From: Promethearchaeota archaeon
Lineage (GTDB): Archaea > Asgardarchaeota > Lokiarchaeia > Sigyniarchaeales > SOKP01
Length of the DNA stretch: 36,282 nucleotides
Assembly (NCBI GenBank): GCA_030610785.1
Contig: JAUWRB010000003.1
Location: 1 to 36,282, forward strand
Reading direction: 5' to 3'
Below the pieces are notes generated by a model. It did not search any database. It was not told the origin of the DNA and saw nothing but the letters and a program-made list of their open reading frames with translations. A program made the position numbers and the translations under genes. Position 1 is the first letter of the stretch, and every line of letters starts with the position of its first letter. Shown here one piece after another: positions 8,735-17,644 of this stretch.

Positions 8735-9817
8735 ATGGATATAAATGTAGGAGTAATTGCTGCAAGTGGATATGCTGGCGGAGAGACTGTTAGAATATTA
8801 AGTTTTCATCCTCGGGTTAATTTAAATTATATTACATCTCGAAAATTAATTGCAAAATATTTTCATTTTGTTTATCCAAATCTTAGAAATATTTCTAACC
8901 TTAAATTTGAAGAATATAGCGTGGAAGAGGCAAAAAAAAAGTGTGATATTGTTTTTTTAGCTGTCCCTCACGGAATATCACAGAAAATGGTTCCTGAGTT
9001 ATTAGAAGTCGGTTTGAAAGTTATAGATCTTAGCGCTGATTTTAGGATAAAAAATGAAAGAATTTATCAGAAATATTATAAAAAGAAGCATGTTATTCCA
9101 GAATTATTAAAAACAGCAGTTTATGGATTACCTGAATTGCATCGCAATGAAATTAAGAGTACAAATTTAGTAGCAGTCGCAGGTTGTCAGGCTTCAAGTG
9201 CAATTTATGGATTATATCCATTGATCAAAGAAGGTTTAATTCAAGTTTCTAATATAATCGTTGATTCTAAGACAGGTTCATCTGGAGCCGGAACTATCTT
9301 TAACGAATCTTCCCACCATCCTATTAGAGCCAATAGTATTCGTCCATATAAAATGACGGAACATCGTCATACAGCAGAAATCGAACAGGAGTTTTCTTTA
9401 ATTTTAAAATCTATTGGTCAAGAAAATAAAGAAGTGAAAGTAGGGTTTTCCGCTCATGCTGTTAATTTAGTAAGAGGGATTTTATCCACATCTCATGTTT
9501 TTTTTGATGAATCAATGGAAATAAATGAAAGAATTTTATTTAAAGCATATAGAACAGCATATAAAAATGAACCATTTATGCGTTTAATTATTCAAAAAAC
9601 AGGGATATTTAGATTACCAGATCCAAAAATAATTATTGGTACAAATTATTGTGATGTGGGGTTTAAATTAGATAATCATATGAACCGAATTGTTGTTTTG
9701 TGTGCTCTTGATAATCTAATAAAAGGAACCGCCGGTAATGCAGTACAATGCATGAATATAATGTGTGATTTTCCTGAAACAACTGGACTTGAATTTCCCG
9801 GTTATTTTCCCTCGTAA
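8735..9817 (+). CDS. argC: N-acetyl-gamma-glutamyl-phosphate / LysW-aminoadipyl-phosphate reductase (ArgC/LysY family)
   Basis: VGVIAASGYAGGETVRIL, DIVFLAVPHG, VIDLSADFRI, AVAGCQASSAIYGLYPLI, GSSGAG; ATG at 8735 preferred over TTG at 8726. Confidence 0.88.
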   Translation: MDINVGVIAASGYAGGETVRILSFHPRVNLNYITSRKLIAKYFHFVYPNLRNISNLKFEEYSVEEAKKKCDIVFLAVPHGISQKMVPELLEVGLKVIDLSADFRIKNERIYQKYYKKKHVIPELLKTAVYGLPELHRNEIKSTNLVAVAGCQASSAIYGLYPLIKEGLIQVSNIIVDSKTGSSGAGTIFNESSHHPIRANSIRPYKMTEHRHTAEIEQEFSLILKSIGQENKEVKVGFSAHAVNLVRGILSTSHVFFDESMEINERILFKAYRTAYKNEPFMRLIIQKTGIFRLPDPKIIIGTNYCDVGFKLDNHMNRIVVLCALDNLIKGTAGNAVQCMNIMCDFPETTGLEFPGYFPS

Positions 9818-9870
9818 TTCAAATAAACAAGTTATTAAGTTAATAATCTCTGGTAAGAAGAGTTTTAAAT

Positions 9871-10101
9871 CTAAAATGAAGAAAAAAGTATAAGCAAAAT
9901 AGTAATAAAAATAGGAATTAAACAAATTAAACATAGACAGCTGTAGAAAGACCGCGCCCATTTAATGTAATTGTTTGGGTCTAATATTATATGACAATTT
10001 GGGCAATTTTTTTGTTTTATATCAGTGATTTTAATCCCACAATTATAACACTTCAAAGAATTAAAATTGGTTTTTTTTTTAATTGATTTTATTTTTGACA
10101 T
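9871..10101 (-). CDS. Small zinc-ribbon membrane protein
   Basis: LKCYNCGIKITDIKQKNCPNCH followed by hydrophobic LCLICLIPIFITILLILF. Confidence 0.55.
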   Translation of the reverse strand: MSKIKSIKKKTNFNSLKCYNCGIKITDIKQKNCPNCHIILDPNNYIKWARSFYSCLCLICLIPIFITILLILFSSF

Positions 10102-10224
10102 GATTTAAAACCCTAAGATAAGATATTAGATAGATTTAAAAAATTACCATGACCTTTATTTCATATAATATTTAAATAAAAAAAGTATTATAAGCATTGT
10201 TAAAAATAAGGTGTAATTTTAAAA

Positions 10225-11031
10225 ATGTCTGGATATATCGGTAAAAAAATCAGATTAGAAAGAATTATTAATAGAGAGACAAAAAAGACGATTATAGTTC
10301 CCATGGATCACGGATTGACTGTAGGACCTATCAAAGGTATAGAAAAAGATTTAGGAGAAATGGTAAATAAAATAGCCTTAGGAGGTGCCAATGCGGTTTT
10401 AGGACATATCGGAATCCCTTTATACGCTCATAGAGGCTATGGACCAGATATTGGCTTAATTTTACATTTGTCAGGCTCAACTTCTATAAGCCCCGAATCA
10501 AATTATAAAGTTTTGGTCAATAATGTTTTAGAGGCGGTTAAATTAGGTGCTGATGGAGTATCACTTCATATAAACATCGGAACAAAATCAGACCCAGAAA
10601 TGTTAGAGACGCTAGGAACTGTTTCAAGAGAATGTAGAGAATTGGGGATGCCGCTTCTTGCCATGATGTATCCAAGAGGGGAAAATATAGAAGATGAGTA
10701 TGATGTCGAAGTTGTAAAAATAGCTGCCAGGGTAGCGGCGGAACTAGGTGCTGATATCGTGAAAACAAACTGGACAGGCGATCCTGATTCTTTTAAAGAA
10801 GTTGTTGATGGGTGTATGGCACCTGTAATTATTGCTGGAGGAGAAAAAGCAGGAATAAAAGAGATTTTAGAAATTACAAAACAATCAATAGAAGTTGGAA
10901 GTGCTGGCGTTGCATTTGGGAGAAATGTCTTCCAAGCACAAGATCCAACAAAACTTGTAAGAGCTTTATATTTAATTGTTAATAAAAAATATGATGTGAA
11001 TGAAGCTATAAAAGAAGTAAAGCTATTATGA
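10225..11031 (+). CDS. 2-amino-3,7-dideoxy-D-threo-hept-6-ulosonate (ADH) synthase / archaeal class I aldolase family
   Basis: IVPMDHGLTVGPIKGIE, GADGVSLHINIG, LAMMYPRG, GADIVKTNWTGD, IAGGEKAG motifs. Confidence 0.82.
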   Translation: MSGYIGKKIRLERIINRETKKTIIVPMDHGLTVGPIKGIEKDLGEMVNKIALGGANAVLGHIGIPLYAHRGYGPDIGLILHLSGSTSISPESNYKVLVNNVLEAVKLGADGVSLHINIGTKSDPEMLETLGTVSRECRELGMPLLAMMYPRGENIEDEYDVEVVKIAARVAAELGADIVKTNWTGDPDSFKEVVDGCMAPVIIAGGEKAGIKEILEITKQSIEVGSAGVAFGRNVFQAQDPTKLVRALYLIVNKKYDVNEAIKEVKLL

Positions 11032-11065
11032 GAATTAAGATTATATACAATAAAATCCTTAAAAA

Positions 11066-11425
11066 ATGAAGCTTTTAGCAGAAAAATGTAAAGATTTTGA
11101 TGATTTTTCTATTTATATAACTCTCTTTAAATTATATAAAAGCTATCTCTTATTGATTTCAGACCAAAAGGAAATGGGCCTTGGAAATGTCTCTTTAGGG
11201 AATCCCCCTATAATTAACGGATTGAAATCGTTGTCAGCGTCTTATAAATTATTTGGTATTAATAAGAAATTATTAAGTACAATTATCGTTGAAAGAGCCT
11301 CATATCTTCTTAAAGCACCTGTATTACTTCTATTATTTATAAAAATGAAAAAAAAAGAAGAAGATATCGTAAAATTTATAGTAACTTTTTTAAACGATAT
11401 TTTAACAAAATTAGAAAATAATTAA
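11066..11425 (+). CDS. Hypothetical 119-aa protein; possibly PAC3/PAC4-like fold
   Basis: Intact ORF 34 bp after the ADH synthase gene; EMGLGNVSLGNPP...SLSASYKLFGINKKLLSTIIVERASYLLKAPVLLLLFIK resembles PAC4-like layout (weak). Confidence 0.4.
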   Translation: MKLLAEKCKDFDDFSIYITLFKLYKSYLLLISDQKEMGLGNVSLGNPPIINGLKSLSASYKLFGINKKLLSTIIVERASYLLKAPVLLLLFIKMKKKEEDIVKFIVTFLNDILTKLENN

Positions 11426-11483
11426 TGATTTTAGGAAATGATTTTAGGAAATCATCAAGATTATAAAAATGCAGAGAGTGGGA

Positions 11484-11513
11484 ATTTCGAATATTCGAAT
11501 ATTCGAATAATTT
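11484..11513 (-). other. Predicted non-canonical T-loop intron (30 nt) of tRNA-Leu
   Basis: GTGGG-TTCGAA^[30 nt]^T-CCCAC; removal restores the 7-nt loop TTCGAAT; BHB: central TTCG/CGAA, bulges AA^A and AT^T; insert contains palindromic ATTCGAATATTCGAAT. Confidence 0.75.
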
Positions 11514-11543
11514 TTCGAACCCACGAAGAACTAATCACCGGAT

Positions 11544-11562
11544 ATCTTATTCATTTAAGGAT
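11544..11562 (-). other. Predicted canonical 37/38 anticodon-loop intron (19 nt) of tRNA-Leu
   Basis: CCGGA CTCAAG^ATCCTTAAATGAATAAGAT^A TCCGG; bulges AG^A and AT^A. Confidence 0.8.
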
Positions 11563-11578
11563 CTTGAGTCCGGCACCG

Positions 11579-11620
11579 GTAATCGTGCGTTTCTCACGCA
11601 AGTATATGTTTACTAACACA
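11579..11620 (-). other. Predicted non-canonical D-loop intron (~42 nt) of tRNA-Leu
   Basis: Excision joins GGTCAA to CGGTG and gives a normal D arm; BHB-like: central helix GGTC/GATT, 3-nt bulges AA^T and AC^C, inner helix GTGT/GCAC; contains hairpin TGCGT-GAGAA-ACGCA. Confidence 0.75.
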
Positions 11621-11664
11621 TTGACCAGGCTTGGTTATCTCTGCAGGGGATACAATTATAGTTA

Positions 11665-11892
11665 TTAATTTAAAAACATCATTACGATAAACATTACTCC
11701 CATCATTCCAAAAAGGAATATCATTTGTATTCTACTTCTTTTTTTTTGCTTTTTTTCTTTTCCGAGATATTGATCTCGACATGTTTGACTACAAAATTTT
11801 TTTTCTGCGGACATGGCTTTTCCACATATAGGACAATGTAAATGCGGACCCCATTTCTTTTTTATTTGGTCTTTCCATGAAGATTGAGACAT
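11665..11892 (-). CDS. DUF2116-like zinc-ribbon membrane protein
   Basis: HCPICGKAMSAEKKFCSQTCRDQYLGKEKKQKKR followed by one TM helix. Confidence 0.75.
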   Translation of the reverse strand: MSQSSWKDQIKKKWGPHLHCPICGKAMSAEKKFCSQTCRDQYLGKEKKQKKRSRIQMIFLFGMMGVMFIVMMFLN

Positions 11893-12019
11893 TTTTTATT
11901 TCGTTATTAATTTTTATAAGCTATTTTTAATAAGACGATTGAATATAAAAAATTAAAATAATTTATATTTCCTCCTATTTTTAATGAAGTATAAAATATA
12001 TTTTAAGTAGTGATTTAGG

Positions 12020-14221
12020 ATGATTTTAGCAGAAAAAAAATATAATTTTAGGAAAATTGAAAAAGGTTATGCTAATCGAACGTTATATATAAATTTATCA
12101 AAAAATGAAATCGTTATTAAGCAAGTCACAAAAGAGATGAAAAATATATTCATAGGGGGTAAGGGTTTTGATCTATGGTTGATGTGGAATAGCTTGCCAA
12201 AGGATAAAATTATAAGGTGGGACGACCCAGAAAACGAGATATGCATTGCAAATGGTCCGCTAGGGGCTAGTACCTATTATCCTGGTGCGGGTAAATCAAT
12301 AGTTACAACGATTTCGCCCTTAACTGGAATTGTTATAGATAGTAATGTAGGTGGTTATTTTGGTTCTTACCTAAAAATGTCCGGCTTCGATGCCATTGAA
12401 ATTCAAGGTAAAGCAGAAAAAGAAGTTATTATATTCATTAATGGAGAAGATCACCTAATCCGTATTGAGGAAATTGAAGATTTGGAAAGGATTTCAGAAT
12501 ATTCGCATCTAAAGACTCAAAAATTGACTAAAAATTTTGCTAAAGATTCAAGCGAAAAAGAAAAGCAAAAAGTATCCGTTGTTAGTACTGGTCCTGCATC
12601 AAAACATTCAAAATGGGGGATGCTTAATTTTTCGTGGTATAATCGAAAAAGAAAGTGGGCATCATATAAACAAGCGGGTCGCGGTGGCATAGGGACTGTA
12701 TTTGCTAACAAAAAAATCGAGGCTCTTATTTGTCGCTCTCCACAATATGAGGCAAAAATGAATAATCCCGCTGATATTGACACCTTACTTAAAATAGGAA
12801 AAAAACACAAAAAAGAGATTATTGAACTCGATCCGACTCATAATCAAATGCGTTATGTTGGAACTGGATATCTACCAGATATAATGAACGCCACAGACTT
12901 GCTTCCTACTGAAAACTTTCGTTTTGGACATCACCCCGAAATAGCGGATAAAGAAATACCATACAAACGGCAAGTTTGGCACGACCTTATCGAAAAACCG
13001 GGCACTGGCGCCGATGGTTGTTGGTTTGGTTGTACGATTAGCTGTTCACATCATGTCAAGGATTATAAAGTTAAAACAGGCCCATTTAAAGGGCAAAAAG
13101 TAATTATAGATGGTCCAGAATACGAAACTATTGCTGGATGTGGCTCAAATTGGGGCGTGTGGGATCCATATTGGGTTCTCGAAGCAAACTTTTATTGTGA
13201 TACTTATGGACTTGATACGATTTCAGTGGGAACGGGGATCGCTTTTGTAATGGAGTGTTACGAAGAAGGAATTGTAAATAAGGAAATAACTGGAGGGTTA
13301 GAACTAAATTTTGGAAATGCAGAAGCTGCTTTAGAATTAATTCATCAAATAGCAAGGGGAGAAGGATTTGGAAAAATAGTGGGTCAAGGCATCAAAGAAA
13401 TGAAAAAATATTTTGCTGAAAATTATGGCGGTGAATCACAATTTCTTCAAGATATTGGTATGGAGCATAAGGGATTGGAATTTTCAGAATATGTTACAAA
13501 AGAATCGTTAACACAACAAGGCGGATATGGTTTTACAAATAAAGGTCCTCAACACGATGAGGCTTGGCTCATATTTGAAGATGTTGTCAGAGGATCTATT
13601 CCATCCTTCGAAGATAAGGCAGCAGCACTCACATGGTTCCCTTATTTCCGTACATGGTTTTCTCTACAAGGTTTGTGTAAGCTCCCCTGGAATGATGTCG
13701 TGTCGGAGAAGAACTACGAGCTTCCAATAAAGGATCCCGAGACGGGAGAGCTCGTTCAAGCAAAAATTCTTTATCATGTTGAATGGTACGCAAAATATTT
13801 TACGGCCATGACAGGAAAACATTCAACTATAGATGATTTGATCAAGGATTCTGAAAGGGTATATAACTTCCAACGTATCTTTAATATCCGACAAGGTAAA
13901 GGGTTACGGGAACACGATTCTAATCTACCTTTTAGAGCCATGGGGCCTGTTACAAAATTAGAATACAAGAGTAGACAAGAAAGATATGACAACCAACTTA
14001 AAGATATATTAGGCGTAGATCCCACCGGAAAATCCACTAAAGAAAAAATAAAAATCTTAAGAAGATATAGAGAAGATCAATACACCACGCTCCAAGATGC
14101 TGTATATAAAAAACGAGGTTGGACTCAAGGCGGCTGTCCTACTATTGAGCTCATAAGGGAACTCGGAATAGATTATGAAGATGTAATCAATATAATTACG
14201 CCTCATCAAGAATTTACTTAG
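12020..14221 (+). CDS. Aldehyde:ferredoxin oxidoreductase (AOR)-family tungsten/molybdo-enzyme
   Basis: IFIGGKGFDLWLMWN, GPLGASTYYPGAGKSIVTTISPLTG, SNVGGYFG, AGRGGIGTVFANKKIEA, GADGCWFGCTISCSHH, distal Cys in LQGLCKLPWND. Confidence 0.92.
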   Translation: MILAEKKYNFRKIEKGYANRTLYINLSKNEIVIKQVTKEMKNIFIGGKGFDLWLMWNSLPKDKIIRWDDPENEICIANGPLGASTYYPGAGKSIVTTISPLTGIVIDSNVGGYFGSYLKMSGFDAIEIQGKAEKEVIIFINGEDHLIRIEEIEDLERISEYSHLKTQKLTKNFAKDSSEKEKQKVSVVSTGPASKHSKWGMLNFSWYNRKRKWASYKQAGRGGIGTVFANKKIEALICRSPQYEAKMNNPADIDTLLKIGKKHKKEIIELDPTHNQMRYVGTGYLPDIMNATDLLPTENFRFGHHPEIADKEIPYKRQVWHDLIEKPGTGADGCWFGCTISCSHHVKDYKVKTGPFKGQKVIIDGPEYETIAGCGSNWGVWDPYWVLEANFYCDTYGLDTISVGTGIAFVMECYEEGIVNKEITGGLELNFGNAEAALELIHQIARGEGFGKIVGQGIKEMKKYFAENYGGESQFLQDIGMEHKGLEFSEYVTKESLTQQGGYGFTNKGPQHDEAWLIFEDVVRGSIPSFEDKAAALTWFPYFRTWFSLQGLCKLPWNDVVSEKNYELPIKDPETGELVQAKILYHVEWYAKYFTAMTGKHSTIDDLIKDSERVYNFQRIFNIRQGKGLREHDSNLPFRAMGPVTKLEYKSRQERYDNQLKDILGVDPTGKSTKEKIKILRRYREDQYTTLQDAVYKKRGWTQGGCPTIELIRELGIDYEDVINIITPHQEFT

Positions 14222-14927
14222 TTCGAAATGATAGTACCAATAATATCTCTTTCTCCGTTCCAAATTTTTTTAAATTCGGATAAATTTTTCCAGATGTTAT
14301 GAATGCTTTAATCTTACTTCTTTTTAATATTTGTAAAGAAACAGCGTCGAACATGCGATATTCCCCGGCGGCAGCTTGATTATCTCCTGAAAGATTTAAA
14401 AATAATTCTTGTAATTCTTTATAAGTTAATTTTTTAAATAATTTCGCGTCCTCAAATTTCCTTGGATCTTTATCGTAAATACCGTCAACATCTGTAAGAA
14501 TAATTAAATCTTTCGCATTAATATATTCCGCTACTTCAATAGTTACAGATGTTGTTGATTGTCCGGGTTGCAAGCCCCCCATTACAATAATTTTTTTGAA
14601 AAGTTGGGCGATGGATAATTCTTCAATTGATTTTGGAACTTGAGGATATGCGAAATTGCCTAAACTTGCAATTATTAATTTAGAATTAATCCGAGAGATC
14701 TCAATTCCAAAAGCATCACATAACGCTTCATTTCCACCAATTGCCCTTACATAATCGATGTATTTCCTAGCCAGCACACCTCCTCCACATACAATAACAA
14801 AAGTATCAAAATTAATCTTTTCCTTTATAATATTACAAAATTCAGCTATTTTTTTGTAATTTATCTCTATATTTCTAGTAAATAATAAGGAGCCACCGAT
14901 TTTTATTACTATATTCTTTCCCATCAT
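14214..14927 (-). CDS. pyrH: Uridylate kinase (archaeal PyrH)
   Basis: VIKIGGSLLF, VCGGGVLARKYI, GGLQPGQSTTSVTIEVAEYINAKDLIILTDVDGIYDKDPRKF. Confidence 0.9.
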   Translation of the reverse strand: MMGKNIVIKIGGSLLFTRNIEINYKKIAEFCNIIKEKINFDTFVIVCGGGVLARKYIDYVRAIGGNEALCDAFGIEISRINSKLIIASLGNFAYPQVPKSIEELSIAQLFKKIIVMGGLQPGQSTTSVTIEVAEYINAKDLIILTDVDGIYDKDPRKFEDAKLFKKLTYKELQELFLNLSGDNQAAAGEYRMFDAVSLQILKRSKIKAFITSGKIYPNLKKFGTEKEILLVLSFRTK

Positions 14928-14995
14928 AGATTATATATAATTTTTATTTTTAATTATATTATCGTTGATTAGATAAATTAAGCTTTACAAAATTT

Positions 14996-15958
14996 ATGAG
15001 TATAAACAAAAAAAAAATAACAGTTGAAGTGCCTCATAGAATATCTGGATTTTTTGAAATTGTGGATAAAATTAATGGTATTAAAATAATTAATCCTGAA
15101 AGAATAGGCAGCAGAGGTGCGGGCTTTAATCTTAATGCTATTGGAAGAACAACGATTGAAATTGAAAAACTTAGGAAATCTAAAAATTCTAAATGCATAA
15201 TTTATATTAATAATCATGAATTGACTCAAAAAGCGGAAACTACATATTTTATATTTAAACATATTAAAAAATACATTATTAACCCTATTAAAATAAAGAT
15301 TTTCCATTCTTTTGATTTACCCGTTGGATGTGGTTATGGTGCTAGTGGCTGTGGTGCAATAGGCACGATTATTGGTCTGAATAATCTGTTAAATCTAAAC
15401 TTAAGCAATTTTGAAAAAGGAAAAATTGCTCATGTAGCTGAAGTTGTGAATAAAACTGGTTTAGGCACTGTATGCGGTCAATTAGGTGGAGGTTTATGTA
15501 TTTTAAAAGAACCCGGTTATCCTTGCGTTTCTGAGCGAATAAAGGTTCCAACAGACCTTAAAATAATATGTGGTTCTTTTGGAACGATTCAAACAAAATT
15601 AGTTTTAAGTTCTCCCTCTTTAAGTTTAAAAATAAAAAAAGCCGGTAAGATTGCTTTACAAAAATTAATGCTAGAACCAAATATTAGGACTTTCATTAAC
15701 GCATCAATTGAATTTGTTAAAGAAACGGATATTCTAAATATCCTCAATTTAACAAAAACTAAGGAATTAATGAACGATTTAAATAAAATAAATATTATAG
15801 GTGCAAGTATGAACCAATTAGGTCGCTCTGTTTACGCAATTTGTAAAAATAAAGAAGTAAAAAAAGTAATTGAAGTATTTAAATCATATAAACCAGAAAT
15901 AAAGATATATCAATCTTCAATTAATAATCATAGCTCTCGGGTTTTAAACAATAATTAA
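14996..15958 (+). CDS. Pantoate kinase (GHMP family, archaeal CoA pathway)
   Basis: VEVPHRISGFFEIVD, GSRGAGFNLN, LPVGCGYGASGCGAIGTIIGLNNLL, GLGTVCGQLGGGLCI. Confidence 0.88.
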   Translation: MSINKKKITVEVPHRISGFFEIVDKINGIKIINPERIGSRGAGFNLNAIGRTTIEIEKLRKSKNSKCIIYINNHELTQKAETTYFIFKHIKKYIINPIKIKIFHSFDLPVGCGYGASGCGAIGTIIGLNNLLNLNLSNFEKGKIAHVAEVVNKTGLGTVCGQLGGGLCILKEPGYPCVSERIKVPTDLKIICGSFGTIQTKLVLSSPSLSLKIKKAGKIALQKLMLEPNIRTFINASIEFVKETDILNILNLTKTKELMNDLNKINIIGASMNQLGRSVYAICKNKEVKKVIEVFKSYKPEIKIYQSSINNHSSRVLNNN

Positions 15959-15964
15959 AAATGA

Positions 15965-16789
15965 TTATTTACTAATAATTTCATTCATCGACTTTGATTT
16001 TAGAGTAGCCGCTTCTACTGCTCTTATTAATGTGGATCTTAATTTTGCTTTTTCAATTTCGTGTATAGCAGTAATAGTCGTACCTCCTGGAGTTGCTACC
16101 ATATCTTTTAGCTCCCCTGGGTGTTTTCCAGTTTCTAATACTAATTTAGCTGCGCCCAAAACAGTTTGCGCTGCTAATTTTATAGAAATATCCCGAGGAA
16201 GTCCCATTTTTACACCTCCGTCCGCTAATGCTTCAATTATGATGAATATATAGGCAGGCCCACTTCCAGATAATCCAGTAACCGCATCAATATGTTTTTC
16301 TTCCAATTCCACTATAATACCGACAGCTTTAAAAATATTTTTAGCAAACTCCAAAGCACTTTCGCTAACATTTTCATTGTGAGAGATGGCAGAAGCGCCT
16401 AATCCAATTAAAGCAGGAGTATTTGTCATTATCCTTATTAATCCAACTTTTTTATCAATAAATTTATTAATATGATTAAATGAAATACCTGCCGCAATTG
16501 AAATTATTGTTTGATTTTCTGATATTATTGGACCGATCTCTTCCAATACTTTATCTATCACCTGTGGTATAACAGCTATTAAGATATACTTAGATTTTTT
16601 AGCTAATTCCAAGTTATTGTTAGCACATTCTATATTAAATTCCATGGATCGCTCATTTAGTAGATTATCGTTAATATCGTAAATAAGAATATCTTTTTTC
16701 TCGATTAATTTAGAATTAATTATTCTTTTTAATAACATGGAACCTATTTTCCCGATTCCAATAATCCCCAATTTTCCGATTTCGGTCAT
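15965..16789 (-). CDS. proC: Pyrroline-5-carboxylate reductase
   Basis: LGIIGIGKIGSMLLKRI, RIMTNTPALIGLGASAI, GLSGSGPAYIFIIIEALADGGVKMGLPR, VATPGGTTITAI. Confidence 0.95.
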   Translation of the reverse strand: MTEIGKLGIIGIGKIGSMLLKRIINSKLIEKKDILIYDINDNLLNERSMEFNIECANNNLELAKKSKYILIAVIPQVIDKVLEEIGPIISENQTIISIAAGISFNHINKFIDKKVGLIRIMTNTPALIGLGASAISHNENVSESALEFAKNIFKAVGIIVELEEKHIDAVTGLSGSGPAYIFIIIEALADGGVKMGLPRDISIKLAAQTVLGAAKLVLETGKHPGELKDMVATPGGTTITAIHEIEKAKLRSTLIRAVEAATLKSKSMNEIISK

Positions 16790-16944
16790 TTTTTTGTCCC
16801 TAACATTATTTTTATAGTTTTCTTAATTTTTTCCATTATAGATCCTTATTATTTATATTGATCTAATTCATCACTTATTCTAAAATAAATTTTTTATTAT
16901 AAGAATTTCTTGTATAAAATTATAAATTAAAAAAAATTGATTTA

Positions 16945-17547
16945 ATGACAAGTTTAACATATAAATGCATGAAATGTGGTACTTGTTGTTTTGAGATCGA
17001 AGGACAACCGGGCTCAAAGCGAATCCCTTTATATCCCGAAGAAGTTGATGTATTGATAGAAATTGCAAAAGAACGAGGTGTTGAATTTAATGTAATTGAA
17101 GATCTGGTGTTTCCAGATGTTTTAAATCAAAAATTATTAGTTGTAACATATAAAATTCGCTTAAATAATCCTAAAACTTGCTGTCCTTTCTATAGTCTTA
17201 AAAAAGGTTGCACAATTCACCAGATTAAACCTTTTGCGTGTCAAGCATATCCGTTATCATTAATTCAATTGGATGCTTTTAACTTTCAGATAAGTATAGA
17301 CTCGTCATGCCCCTATGTGATAAAATATCACGAAATATTGAATAATTGTGGTTTAGATGAAATAAAAGAGATTTTTAAAGATGAATATCCTAAAGCTGAA
17401 AGATTTTATCGAAAAAACAAGAAAATCATGTTAAAAATACATCGCCTTGAATATAAGAAAAAGATAAAGATCCCACGAAATATCTCTATAAAAGAATTTA
17501 ATAATGCTTTAGAAAAATGGGATCGTGTTGAGCTTCGAGTAAAATAA
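16945..17547 (+). CDS. YkgJ-family cysteine-cluster protein
   Basis: YKCMKCGTCCFEIEGQPGSKRIPLYPEEVDVL and CPFYSLKKGCTIHQIKPFACQAYPL. Confidence 0.85.
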   Translation: MTSLTYKCMKCGTCCFEIEGQPGSKRIPLYPEEVDVLIEIAKERGVEFNVIEDLVFPDVLNQKLLVVTYKIRLNNPKTCCPFYSLKKGCTIHQIKPFACQAYPLSLIQLDAFNFQISIDSSCPYVIKYHEILNNCGLDEIKEIFKDEYPKAERFYRKNKKIMLKIHRLEYKKKIKIPRNISIKEFNNALEKWDRVELRVK

Positions 17548-17644
17548 ATTATAAAAATTAAAGATAAATGATTTAAGCTTAAAAGGTAAAATAAAAATTT
17601 TATAAAAATTTTATAAAAATATAAAATATAATTGAAAAATATAA

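Larger units (their letters stand above)
11470..11644 (-). tRNA. tRNA-Leu (anticodon CAA), precursor with three predicted introns
   Basis: Minus strand: acceptor GCAGAGA (11644-11638)/TCTCTGC (11477-11471), discriminator A 11470; D stem ACC/GGT with AAGCCTGGTCAA; anticodon stem CCGGA/TCCGG with loop CTCAAGA after excision; T stem GTGGG/CCCAC with loop TTCGAAT after excision; 13-nt type II variable arm; predicted mature length 84 nt. Confidence 0.88.

Noticed and set aside
11425-11450. 13-bp tandem repeat ATGATTTTAGGAA x2 beside the tRNA-Leu 3' end
   Set aside because: Short and AT-rich; could be slippage at a stop codon; no supporting structure.
11438-11668. 76-aa plus-strand ORF
   Set aside because: Lies antisense over the tRNA-Leu precursor; protein contains only translations of tRNA stems and introns.
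12517-14263. ORFs 12517-12810, 13128-13355, 13527-13730, 13774-14037, 14057-14263
   Set aside because: Overlap the AOR gene in other frames; shadow ORFs.
14978-15307. 109-aa minus-strand ORF
   Set aside because: Antisense to pantoate kinase; Asn/Phe-rich shadow translation.
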